Source: Oscillibacter valericigenes (GTDB lineage Bacteria; Bacillota; Clostridia; Oscillospirales; Oscillospiraceae). From it: a stretch of DNA of 64,000 nucleotides. Under the pieces are notes generated by a model, which saw nothing but the letters and a program-made list of their open reading frames with translations, made no database searches and was not told where the DNA came from. Each line of letters starts with the position of its first letter. Positions within the stretch are counted from its first letter, which is position 1. Positions 24,971 to 32,663 of this stretch are shown piece by piece. The stretch is taken from assembly GCF_016902445.1 (NCBI RefSeq), contig NZ_JACSNX010000001.1, forward strand, positions 124,001-188,000, written 5' to 3'. Both the position numbers and the translations under genes were made by a program.

Positions 24971-25744
24971 TCACAGGATGTTCTGCAAAAGGGCGATGAC
25001 CGCCAGATGGACGGGATAGAAGGCGTAGAAGAACCACTTGTTGACCTTGATGCGGGAGTGGGTGGCGCAGAAGATCAGCGGCGCGGCGAAGACGGCGAAG
25101 AAGGACCAGTCGATGCAAAGGCCGCCCACCGTCAGGCACAGGGGGTCCTCCGGTCAGCCGTTCCACAGGGCCGGGAGATAGCTGAGGATATACAGCGCCG
25201 CGCCCAGGCCGGGACGGTTCCGGCAGAGGTAGAAGATCAGCATCAACGTGATGCCGGTGCCGGAGTAGTCGAAGTTCCACCAGCTGACGGTGAAGAGGGC
25301 CAGGGCGAACAGCCACCACTTCCGCTCCTTCACGCCGTACATGCCCAGGAGGCTGAGAAACAGGGTGAAGAAGATGTTCCAGTTGGTGAGGTTGGCCGCA
25401 AATTCGCTGACCGGATGGAAGGCCAGGATGTAGAAGGGCTGGCTGACGAGGGCGAAGATCCCCAGCCGGGTCAGGTACTTCCGCACGTCGTGGGTGTACA
25501 GCAATCCCACCGTCAGGCAGTAGCAGAAGATGGGGAAGGCCAGCCGGCCGATCCAGCGGAACACGCCCACCTCCGGGAAGAAGGCGCCGCCGATGTGGTC
25601 GATCAGCATGGCGGTGATGGCGATGAGCTTCAGCAGGTCCGTGTCCAGGTTGGTCTTGAGCCGGGGACCTGTCTGGGGGATGACGGCCGGGGTGGTGAGG
25701 ACGCTCCACACGCGGGAGCGGGAGATGGCAGTGGTGTTTGTCAT
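24971..25744 (-). pseudogene. traX: TraX-family membrane protein interrupted by an in-frame UGA
   Basis: Translation from ATG 25744 (AAGGAGGG upstream) gives 196 residues of a TraX-family multi-pass membrane protein (DTDLLKLIAITAMLIDHIGGAFFPE, FRWIGRLAFPIFCYCLTVG). It stops at a TGA whose complement is at 25154-25156. In the same frame, without any shift, coding continues as PEDPLCLTVGGLCIDWSFF and ends with NKWFFYAFYPVHLAVI, the conserved TraX C-terminus, stopping at 24971. The joined product would have about 257 residues, the usual size. So one codon separates two halves of a full gene: a nonsense mutation, a sequencing error or, less likely, readthrough. TraX was first described as an F-pilin N-acetylase; Firmicute members are acyltransferase-like membrane proteins of unknown target. 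Confidence 0.82.
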
Positions 25745-25828
25745 GGTGTTGTTCCCTCCTTGTTGACACCAGCGTACCGCGAAAAAACCGCCGCCGCAAA
25801 CGGGGGTGTCATCTGCGGCGGCTGGAAT

Positions 25829-25891
25829 GTCAAGTTTTGCACCGGGGCGTGGCGGGATGTCAAATTTGGCGGTTTTGCCGTCAAGTTTGGT
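25829..25891. promoter_or_regulatory. Three direct repeats, probable LytTR operator
   Basis: GTCAAGTTTTGC (25829), GTCAAATTTGGC (25859) and GTCAAGTTTGGT (25880) are direct repeats spaced 30 and 21 bp apart, about three and two helical turns. The last abuts the -35 box of the LytTR response regulator promoter. LytTR domains bind direct repeats about two turns apart, so autoregulation, and control of the divergent traX-ABC operon, is likely. Confidence 0.68.
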
Positions 25892-25920
25892 TTGGCAGGC
25901 GGCAGCTCCTGTGGTAGAAT
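25892..25920 (+). promoter_or_regulatory. Promoter of the LytTR/GHKL system
   Basis: TTGGCA (25892-25897) and TAGAAT (25915-25920), 17 bp apart, immediately downstream of the repeats. Confidence 0.7.
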
Positions 25921-25983
25921 GGGCACGTGCCTTTGGGGCGATTGCCCCCGTGTGGGCAATCCGTTTGATTTGAGGTGAGGAAG

Positions 25984-26697
25984 ATGCTGCGGATCGGCAT
26001 CTGTGATGATGTCTACGACGCCCGGCTGGTGCTCCGCTCCGCCCTGGAGCGGGTCCTGGAAAAGCGGCGTGTTCAGGGGCAGTTCTGGGAGTTCTCCTCC
26101 GGCGAGGGCCTGCTCCGCTGGCTGGAGGGCCACGCCGGGGAGCTGGACATCGTGTTTCTGGACATGGAGATGGGGGAGCTGGACGGCATGGAGACCGCCC
26201 GGCGGCTCCGGGCGGCGGACAGCGGTCTCCAGCTGGTGTTCGTCACCGGCTACGCCGACCACGTGTTCGACGGGTATTCCGTGGGGGCCCTGGGGTATCT
26301 CTTGAAGCCCCCGAGGATCGAACAGCTGGAGGCGGTGCTGGACCGGGCCCAGGCGGCGCTGGTCCGGGACCTGGACCGGGCCTACATCTGCCGCAGCGGG
26401 GACACCCACTACCGCATCCCCATCGCCAACATTCTGTACTTCGTCTCGGACCGGCGGCAGGTGACCTGCGTGACGGAGGGCCGGGGCTACACCTTCTACG
26501 GCAAGCTGGACGCGGTGGCGGAAGAGGTGGGGGCCGGCTTTGTCCGCGTCCACCAGCGGTATCTGGTCCGGGCAGGAGCCGTGGACCGGATGGAGGGCGG
26601 CGAGGTGGTGCTGCGGGACGGGCAGCGCCTGCCCGTCAGCCGGTCCTGCCAGCAGTCGGCCCTGCTGGCCCTGACCCGGGCGGAACTGGAGGGGTGA
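25984..26697 (+). CDS. LytTR-family response regulator
   Basis: A 237-residue response regulator. The receiver domain (1-120) has the acidic pair in ICDDVYDA, the phospho-acceptor Asp in IVFLDMEMGELDG and a Lys in GYLLKPP. A LytTR DNA-binding domain follows (about 130-235: CRSGDTHYRIPIANILYFVSDRRQV, FVRVHQRYLV, LPVSRSC). ATG 25984 is taken; AGGTGAGG lies just before it, whereas an in-frame GTG at 25975 lies inside that site. The GHKL kinase starts 4 bp after its stop. Direct repeats sit in front of its promoter and face the divergent BceAB-like operon, its probable target. Confidence 0.94.
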   Translation: MLRIGICDDVYDARLVLRSALERVLEKRRVQGQFWEFSSGEGLLRWLEGHAGELDIVFLDMEMGELDGMETARRLRAADSGLQLVFVTGYADHVFDGYSVGALGYLLKPPRIEQLEAVLDRAQAALVRDLDRAYICRSGDTHYRIPIANILYFVSDRRQVTCVTEGRGYTFYGKLDAVAEEVGAGFVRVHQRYLVRAGAVDRMEGGEVVLRDGQRLPVSRSCQQSALLALTRAELEG

Positions 26698-26701
26698 GGA
26701 G

Positions 26702-28000
26702 ATGCTGGATGTTCTCTGGAAGTTCTGGCTCTATTTCGGGTATTTCCTGACGGTGGCGGCCAGCGGCTTTTTCCTCTACCGGCTCTGCACGCCCTTCGTC
26801 CGGCTCCGGAGAGGGCGGTTCTGGAAGGCGCTGCTCTTTTTGACCCTGGCGGGCACCAGCGGCATGGTAATCTGGATCGGGGACCCCAATCTGCTCTATA
26901 CGCTGCCGGTGTTCTTGGCCCTGTTCTTCCTGTCCACCCGGGGCGACCGGGTGGGGCGGCTGGCGGTGTGCATGATCCTCTTCTGCCTGGAGATGTCCGT
27001 GTGCGCCCTGCTGGACACCTATGTGGAGCGGATCAACCGGGATGCGCTCTATGATGTGCTGGTGCGAATGGCCCGCCCGATGGTATTCGGCCCGCTGTGG
27101 CTGCTGCTGCGCCGCCGCCTGCCCCGGGAGCCGGTGACGCTCTCCCGGCGGCTGTGGAAGCTGGTGCTGGGCCTGGCGGCCATGCCCCTGTGCGCCCTGA
27201 TCGCCGTGGTGCTGCTGACCTTCCGACGGTATGAGTCCGTCGAGGTCTATGCCGTGGCCATGAACCAGGGCATGGTGGTGCTGCCCTTCGCGCTGCTGAC
27301 CTCCCTGGTGCTGCTGCTGGCCATTCTGATCCTGGCGGACCACGAGCGGCTGGAGCAGGCCGGCCGCCTGGCGGGATTGCGGGAGGTCTACTACCAGGGT
27401 CTCCGGCAGCAGGAGACGCAGGTGCGCCGCCTCCGTCACGACCTGCGGAACCACCTGACGGCAGTCCGGGGCCTTCTGGAGCAGGGAGATGAGCAGGGGG
27501 CCATCCGCTATCTGGACCAGATGGCCGGGTCTCCGGCCCTCCGGGGGACCCGGCGCCTCTGCGAGAATGAGGCGGCCAACGCCGTCCTCACCGCCAAGGC
27601 GGAGGCCATGGAGCGGGAGGAGACCGTGGCGGACTTCGCCGTCTCCCTGCCCCGGGATCTGCCGGTGGCAGACGTGGACCTGTGCGCCCTGCTGGGCAAC
27701 GCCCTGGACAATGCGCTGGAGGGCACCCGGGGCGGGACGGCCCGGCGGATCACCGTCCGCTGCAAGGCAGACAAGGGCCTCTTCATGCTGCGGGTGGAGA
27801 ACACCCTGGGCGGCGAGGTGAAACCGGATCTCGCCACCACCAAGGCGGACAAGGCCGCCCACGGCTTCGGCATCCCCGGCATGCGGGAGATCGCCGAGCG
27901 CTACGGCGGCACCCTGGACGCCGGGGTCCGGGACGACCGATTCGAGCTGGTGGTATGCCTGCCTCTGGTGCAGAATGCCGCCGAAGGGCGGCATGTCTGA
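26702..28000 (+). CDS. GHKL-type sensor histidine kinase
   Basis: A 432-residue membrane kinase of the AgrC/LytS-like group. Six to seven hydrophobic helices fill residues 5-220. The phospho-acceptor helix is RRLRHDLRNHLTAVRGLLEQGD, then the ATPase fold with N-box LLGNALDNALEG and a G-box GFGIPGMREIAERYGG. It lacks an extracellular domain, so it would sense through its membrane part or through another protein. In BceRS systems the kinase is a short 'intramembrane' type that senses via the transporter; this kinase next to a BceAB-like transporter may act similarly, but its family is different. Confidence 0.92.
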   Translation: MLDVLWKFWLYFGYFLTVAASGFFLYRLCTPFVRLRRGRFWKALLFLTLAGTSGMVIWIGDPNLLYTLPVFLALFFLSTRGDRVGRLAVCMILFCLEMSVCALLDTYVERINRDALYDVLVRMARPMVFGPLWLLLRRRLPREPVTLSRRLWKLVLGLAAMPLCALIAVVLLTFRRYESVEVYAVAMNQGMVVLPFALLTSLVLLLAILILADHERLEQAGRLAGLREVYYQGLRQQETQVRRLRHDLRNHLTAVRGLLEQGDEQGAIRYLDQMAGSPALRGTRRLCENEAANAVLTAKAEAMEREETVADFAVSLPRDLPVADVDLCALLGNALDNALEGTRGGTARRITVRCKADKGLFMLRVENTLGGEVKPDLATTKADKAAHGFGIPGMREIAERYGGTLDAGVRDDRFELVVCLPLVQNAAEGRHV

Positions 28001-28023
28001 CTCCGCTTCTTCTCATAGAGAAT

Positions 28024-28058
28024 AAGGCCGCGGACCCAGCATTGGGTCCGCGGCCTTT
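28024..28058 (+). terminator. Terminator after the GHKL kinase
   Basis: AAGGCCGCGGACCCA and TGGGTCCGCGGCCTT around GCAT (28024-28057), then T. Confidence 0.85.
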
Positions 28059-28102
28059 CTCCGTCCGGGGTCGACTGTGCCGGAGTTCTCCTGCAGCAGT
28101 TC

Positions 28103-28139
28103 TGTAAAGCCGGAAGGCGCTGTGTAAAGCGTTTGTTAA
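28103..28139. promoter_or_regulatory. Pho-box-like repeats upstream of the phosphatase
   Basis: TGTAAA at 28103 and 28123 and TGTTAA at 28134 (TTTACA/TTAACA on the other strand). The last two are exactly 11 bp apart, the spacing of Bacillus PhoP boxes. The set lies 28 bp above the -35 box of a secreted phosphatase gene. Confidence 0.4.
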
Positions 28140-28166
28140 ATCTTGGACAAGAGTTTGAAAGGTGTC

Positions 28167-28195
28167 TTGCAGGGCAAAAAACGGAAGATTATACT
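28167..28195 (+). promoter_or_regulatory. Promoter of the SLH phosphatase
   Basis: TTGCAG (28167-28172) and TATACT (28190-28195) with a 17-bp spacer. Confidence 0.72.
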
Positions 28196-28252
28196 CATTT
28201 TCCGAAGGGGAATCTTTCACAAAACCACAAAAAGACAAGAGGAAGGATCGAT

Positions 28253-30199
28253 ATGCAAATCAAGAAGAGACTTCTGGTCGGCGGCGTGTGCGGCGCTCTG
28301 CTGATCGGGACCATGGTCCCCGCCCTGGCTGCCACTGTCCACTACAACGACGGCTCCACCGTGGGCGGCAGCGCCGAGTGGACCGCCTGGACAGAGGAGT
28401 GGAACACGGTCGCTACGGACTACACCCAGGTGTCCCTGACCCCCGGCGAAGACGAGACAGAGCTGAACTTCGCCTGGTACAGCCTGGACAACGGCTCCGC
28501 CGCGACCCCTGTGGTGCACTTCGGCACGGACCGGAACAGCCTGCAGTCCTACACCGGCACCGCCGGCGATGTGGACACCAGCCTGACCGACGGCGTGGCC
28601 TATCACTACAACCACGTCACCGTCACCGGTCTGGAGCCCAACACCACCTACTACTACACCGTGGAGAAGAACGGTGTGCAGACCGAGGTGGAGACCTACG
28701 AGACCCAGAGCTTCGACACCGTGAAGATGCTGTATGTGGGCGATCCCCAGATCGGCGCCTCCAAGGGCCAGCCCCAGGGCGGCGAGACCCTGGCCGCCGA
28801 GTCCGGCGCGGCCAACACCGCCGCCCGGAACGACGCCTTCGGCTGGAACCGGACCCTGGAGGCCGCTCTGGCCCAGGACCCGGATGTGAGCTTCATCATC
28901 TCCGCCGGTGACCAGGTCAACAAGACCGGTCAGGCCAAGGAGGAGGAGTACGCCGGCTACCTCAGCCCCGATGTGCTGGCCGGTCTGCCGGTGGCCACCA
29001 CCATCGGCAACCACGACTCCCTGAATGCCGACTACATGTACCACTTCAACAACCCCAACGCCACGGAGTACGGTGCCACCCAGGCCGGCGGCGATTACTA
29101 TTACTCCTACGGCAACGGCCTGTTCATCGTGCTGAACACCAACAACTACAATGTGGCGGAGCACGAGCAGGCCATCCAGGAGGCCATTGCCTCTGATCCC
29201 AACGCTGCCTGGCGGATCGTCACCATCCATCAGGATATCTACGGCTCCGGCCTGGATCACTCCGACACGGACGGCATGATCCTCCGCACCCAGCTGACCC
29301 CCATCTTCGATGAGTACGACATCGACGTGGTGCTCCAGGGCCACGACCACACCTACAGCCGCTCCAAGCTGCTGTACGGCGACGGCCAGACTCACGGCGC
29401 CTATGAGTTCCAGCTCAATGCCGACGGCAGCGATTACGACTGGGATCATGCCTACGACATCAACGCCAGCACCCAGATCCCCCTGTACCCCGAGGACGGC
29501 GACACCGCCGGTCAGGCCCTGCTGAACGACTTCCAGGCGGACAACCACTGCTACACCATTGAGACCACCGTGGGCAACACTGTGGTGGATCCCAACGGCA
29601 CCCTGTATATGACCGCCAACTCCGCCTCCGGCTCCAAGTACTACGAGCTGATCTCCGCTCAGCAGGACTACATCGCCGAGCGCAGCCAGAACTGGCTGCC
29701 CAGCTGGTCCGTCATCACCCTGAGCGAAGACTCCTTCTCCATCGATACCTATCAGCTGACCGCTGACGGTCAGACGGAGAAGATCGACGAGACCTTCACC
29801 ATCCGCAAGACCGGCGACAGCGAGAGCCTCACCGCTCCCCTGACCCGGGCCCAGGCCGTCCAGCGCCTGTACGATGACGCCGGCCGTCCCGCCGTGTCCA
29901 CCGCCGCCGGCTTCTCCGACGTGGCCGCCGGTGCCGACTACCTGAACGCCGTGGCCTGGGCCAAAGCCCAGGGCATCGTCAACGGTGTGTCCGACAGCAG
30001 CTTTGCCCCGGACGAGACCATCACCCAGGCCCAGTTCGCCGCCATGCTGACCCGCTATGCCGCCGTTCAGGGCAAGGCCGGTGCCTCCCGGAACGCCACC
30101 CTCTCTCAGGGCATGACCTACGCTGAGAGCCATGGCCTGCTGACCGGCAGCGCCGTCACCGCCTCCAGCGCGGACTACGCCCTGACCAAGCTGGGCTGA
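28253..30199 (+). CDS. Secreted purple-acid-type metallophosphatase with SLH repeats
   Basis: A 648-residue exported protein. Signal peptide 1-27 (ends MVPALAA). A fibronectin-like purple acid phosphatase N-domain (about 35-150; VTVTGLEPNTTYYYTVEKNG) precedes a calcineurin-like phosphoesterase core with metal-ligand motifs GDPQIGAS (~161), SAGDQVNKTG (~219), IGNHDSL (~251), TIHQDIYGS and QGHDHTYSR (~362). Two SLH-type repeats close it (GFSDVAAGADYLNAVAWAKAQGIVNG from ~553 and AESHGLLTG). ATG 28253 with GAGGAAGG is chosen over an open frame upstream that crosses the promoter. It likely frees phosphate from organic esters at the cell surface. Pho-box-like repeats lie upstream. Confidence 0.93.
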   Translation: MQIKKRLLVGGVCGALLIGTMVPALAATVHYNDGSTVGGSAEWTAWTEEWNTVATDYTQVSLTPGEDETELNFAWYSLDNGSAATPVVHFGTDRNSLQSYTGTAGDVDTSLTDGVAYHYNHVTVTGLEPNTTYYYTVEKNGVQTEVETYETQSFDTVKMLYVGDPQIGASKGQPQGGETLAAESGAANTAARNDAFGWNRTLEAALAQDPDVSFIISAGDQVNKTGQAKEEEYAGYLSPDVLAGLPVATTIGNHDSLNADYMYHFNNPNATEYGATQAGGDYYYSYGNGLFIVLNTNNYNVAEHEQAIQEAIASDPNAAWRIVTIHQDIYGSGLDHSDTDGMILRTQLTPIFDEYDIDVVLQGHDHTYSRSKLLYGDGQTHGAYEFQLNADGSDYDWDHAYDINASTQIPLYPEDGDTAGQALLNDFQADNHCYTIETTVGNTVVDPNGTLYMTANSASGSKYYELISAQQDYIAERSQNWLPSWSVITLSEDSFSIDTYQLTADGQTEKIDETFTIRKTGDSESLTAPLTRAQAVQRLYDDAGRPAVSTAAGFSDVAAGADYLNAVAWAKAQGIVNGVSDSSFAPDETITQAQFAAMLTRYAAVQGKAGASRNATLSQGMTYAESHGLLTGSAVTASSADYALTKLG

Positions 30200-30223
30200 T
30201 CCGGCCCATCCCCATCCCCTTCA

Positions 30224-30262
30224 GTCTCTCCGCAGGCTGTGCGCCTGCGGAGAGACGCTGTT
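30224..30262 (+). terminator. Terminator after the SLH phosphatase
   Basis: GTCTCTCCGCAGGC (30224-30237) pairs with GCCTGCGGAGAGAC (30243-30256) around TGTGC, followed by GCTGTTTTAC. Confidence 0.82.
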
Positions 30263-30314
30263 TTACGCCGTCCCTCCGGGCCGGTCACATCTGAAAGAAA
30301 TGAGGTCTGTTCCC

Positions 30315-31475
30315 TTGAAGCAGTTGACGCAACGATTGGATTGGAAGCGCTTTGTGCCGCCTTTGGTGCTGCTGGCGCTGTTTCTGGTGCTGGTGGTCCG
30401 CCTGAATCAGGTGGAGAAGGTCCCCCTGATCTCCCGGGAGGGGCAGACCTTTGAAAAAGGCGTGGTGACGGAGATCCTTCAGGACAACCTGCAGCCAAAC
30501 GGCACCCGGGTGGGCGAGCAGGTAGTCCGGGTCCGGATGACCTCCGGCGAACTGAAGGGCCAGGAGATCGAGACCACCTCCAGCTCCGGCTTTCTCTTCG
30601 GCGCCCCCTGCACCGTGGGCATGCGGGTGGTGGTGATGCAGAGCGTGGCCGGGGACACGGTGGTGTCCAGCGTCTACTCCCAGGACCGGGAGCTTCAGAT
30701 CATCTGCTTCGTGGCGCTGTATCTGCTGGCCCTGTGCGCCATTGGCGGATGGCAGGGGGCCAAGGGGGCGCTGAGCCTGGTGTTCACCTTCGCCTGCATC
30801 ATCTGGGTGTATCTGCCCATGGTGTACCGGGGCTGGTCTCCCTTCTGGAGCGCGGTGCTGGTGTGCGCCGTCACCACGGTGGTGTCCATGTGGCTGCTGG
30901 GCGGGCCCACCCGCAAGACTTTGGTGGCCACCGCCGGCACCGTTGCCGGCGTGGTGATGGCGGGGGTGTTCGCCTCCCTCTTCTCCTTCTCCACCGGCGT
31001 CACCGGCTGGAACGTCAGCGACATCGAGAGCCTGATGACCCTGTGGAGCACCTCCGGCATCCAGGTGGGAGGGCTGCTGTTCTCCGGCCTGCTGATCTCC
31101 GCCCTGGGGGCCATGATGGACGTGGGCATGTCCATCGCCAGCGCCATGGCGGAGATCCAGGGCCAGTCCCCGGACATCTCCCGGGCCGACCTGTTCCGGG
31201 CCGGCATGCGGGTGGGCCGGGACATGATGGGCACCGACTCCAACACCCTGATCCTGGCCTTTGCCGGCGGCAGCGTCAGCATGCTGGTGCTGGACTACGC
31301 CTATGACCTGCCCTGGCTGCAGATCATCAACTCCAACAACATCGGCATCGCCATCATGCAGGGCCTGTCCGGCAGCTTCGGCGTGATCTTGAGCGTGCCG
31401 GCCACCGTGGCCATTGCCACGGTGCTCTACACTCTGCCGGCCCGCTCCCGGGCGGCCGCCGGTCCGGAGGCATGA
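30315..31475 (+). CDS. YibE/F family membrane protein
   Basis: About 386 residues. One N-terminal membrane helix (near residues 13-30) is followed by an OB-like extracytoplasmic part (to about 130), then seven or more helices typical of YibE/F. Typical blocks are VYLPMVYRGWSPFWSAVLVC, a second half starting SALGAMMDVGMSIASAMAEI, and NTLILAFAGGSVSMLVLDYAY. TTG 30315, eight bases after TGAGGT, is taken as start; ATG 30300 is in frame but has a poor site. The family has been linked to lactococcal stress and nisin phenotypes but has no firm function. It is monocistronic between two terminators. Confidence 0.85.
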   Translation: MKQLTQRLDWKRFVPPLVLLALFLVLVVRLNQVEKVPLISREGQTFEKGVVTEILQDNLQPNGTRVGEQVVRVRMTSGELKGQEIETTSSSGFLFGAPCTVGMRVVVMQSVAGDTVVSSVYSQDRELQIICFVALYLLALCAIGGWQGAKGALSLVFTFACIIWVYLPMVYRGWSPFWSAVLVCAVTTVVSMWLLGGPTRKTLVATAGTVAGVVMAGVFASLFSFSTGVTGWNVSDIESLMTLWSTSGIQVGGLLFSGLLISALGAMMDVGMSIASAMAEIQGQSPDISRADLFRAGMRVGRDMMGTDSNTLILAFAGGSVSMLVLDYAYDLPWLQIINSNNIGIAIMQGLSGSFGVILSVPATVAIATVLYTLPARSRAAAGPEA

Positions 31476-31513
31476 AAACAGGAGGCAGCTGCACAGCAGC
31501 CGCCTCCTGTTTT
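31475..31513. terminator. Bidirectional terminator
   Basis: AAAACAGGAGGC (31475-31486) pairs with GCCTCCTGTTTT (31502-31513); an inner GCTGC/GCAGC stem continues it. It serves the YibE/F gene (+) and the sugar-binding protein gene (-). Confidence 0.88.
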
Positions 31514-31527
31514 CCATTTTTCCGGTG

Positions 31528-32529
31528 CTATTTCCGTACTGCTTCCACCGGGACACGGAGCGTATAGGGCTGGTCCGGGTCCGTGTACGTTTCCCCCAGC
31601 AGGTCTGCCAGGCCGCTGTCAAAGGGCCGCCCCTGATCCAGATTGACCGCCGCCGCTACCGCCGCCTTGGCCTGGAGGCCCGCATTCTGATCCACAGTCA
31701 TATAGAGCTCCCCCGCCTCCAGTGCGTTGGCGCCCGCTTCCGTGTGGTCCACGCTGACGATGGGCACCGCCCCGGGGTCCCTGCCGGCGGCTTTCAGCGC
31801 GCCGATGACGCCGATGGCCATCTCGTCGTTGCCGCAGATGACGCAGTCATAGGTCACGCCCTGGGCCAGCAGGTCCGTCATGGCGTCGGCGGCCCGCTGC
31901 CGGTCAAAGCCGCACACCTGATAATCCGCTGCCGCCACGGGGAAGAACCCGTCATCCAGCAGGCTCTGCAGGGCACCGGCGGACCGGGCATCCGTATTTT
32001 CCTGATCCGGCACCCCCTGGAACAGCAGATACCGGAGATCCGTCCCGTGGTCCGTCTCCCAGAAATAGTCCGCCAGGACCCGGCCCTGGAGCGCCCCGGC
32101 CCCGGCCTCGTCCATGCCCACGAACACCATGCGGTCATTCAGGATGGCTGTCTCCGGCGCCCGGTTGATCAGCACCACCCCGGCGTCGCCCACGATCCCG
32201 GCGATCTTCTCGGCGTCCTCGCCCTCCGCCAGATTCACCAGCAGCGTCTCCACGCCGTCGGCCAGCGCCTGATGGACCTGACGCAGCTGGGCCTCCGGGT
32301 CATTTCCGGCGTTGTAGGCCCGGACGTCATAGCCCCGGGCAGCTGCCTCCGCCTGGATCTGCTCCTTCAGCTCTGTCAAAAACGGGTCCTCCCGGGCCAT
32401 CAGCAGCCCCAGAGTCTCCCGCTCCCCGGTCCGGGCCTCCGCTGCCGGGTCCGACGCCCCGCAGCCGGCGCAGAGCACCAGCGCGGTCAATGCCGCAAGG
32501 GCAGTCATTCGTTTGAAAATCCGTCTCAT
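31528..32529 (-). CDS. Periplasmic-binding-type sugar-binding lipoprotein (RbsB/MglB-like), orphan
   Basis: A 333-residue exported binding protein of the ribose/galactose type I fold. The N-terminus MRRIFKRMTALAALTALVLCAGCGAS is a lipoprotein signal with the Cys at residue 24, although the lipobox (CAGC) is not ideal. Two lobes follow: TLGLLMAREDPFLTELKEQIQAEA opens lobe 1, and VICGNDEMAIGVIGALKAAG with VSVDHTEAGANALEAGEL marks lobe 2. No permease or ATPase lies beside it. It either serves a distant transporter or hands a signal to a sensor. An AraC regulator gene lies upstream but is separated by a terminator. Confidence 0.88.
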   Translation of the reverse strand: MRRIFKRMTALAALTALVLCAGCGASDPAAEARTGERETLGLLMAREDPFLTELKEQIQAEAAARGYDVRAYNAGNDPEAQLRQVHQALADGVETLLVNLAEGEDAEKIAGIVGDAGVVLINRAPETAILNDRMVFVGMDEAGAGALQGRVLADYFWETDHGTDLRYLLFQGVPDQENTDARSAGALQSLLDDGFFPVAAADYQVCGFDRQRAADAMTDLLAQGVTYDCVICGNDEMAIGVIGALKAAGRDPGAVPIVSVDHTEAGANALEAGELYMTVDQNAGLQAKAAVAAAVNLDQGRPFDSGLADLLGETYTDPDQPYTLRVPVEAVRK

Positions 32530-32597
32530 GGAAGTCCCTCCATTTCTCCTGTTAGGATGCTGGATTCAGGGTACAAATATACCCGGGGAAATGGAAG

Positions 32598-32637
32598 AGA
32601 AAAACCTGCGGGGGAACCAGATCGTTCCTCTGCAGGT
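32598..32637 (-). terminator. Terminator after the AraC-family gene
   Basis: On the minus strand ACCTGCAGAGGAAC pairs with GTTCCCCCGCAGGT around a short loop (32604-32637), followed by TTTTCTCTTCC. Confidence 0.75.
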
Positions 32638-32663
32638 CCTCTTTTCCGGATTTTTTTGCGCGT

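Noticed and set aside
25154..25156. UGA in traX as selenocysteine or as a reassigned sense codon
   Set aside because: UGA ends many other genes in the window, no selenocysteine insertion hairpin was seen after it, and TraX is not a known selenoprotein family.
28217..30133. Long minus-strand open frame opposite the SLH phosphatase
   Set aside because: Low-complexity Gly/Val/His-rich translation; the plus-strand frame carries a complete phosphatase with signal peptide and metal motifs.
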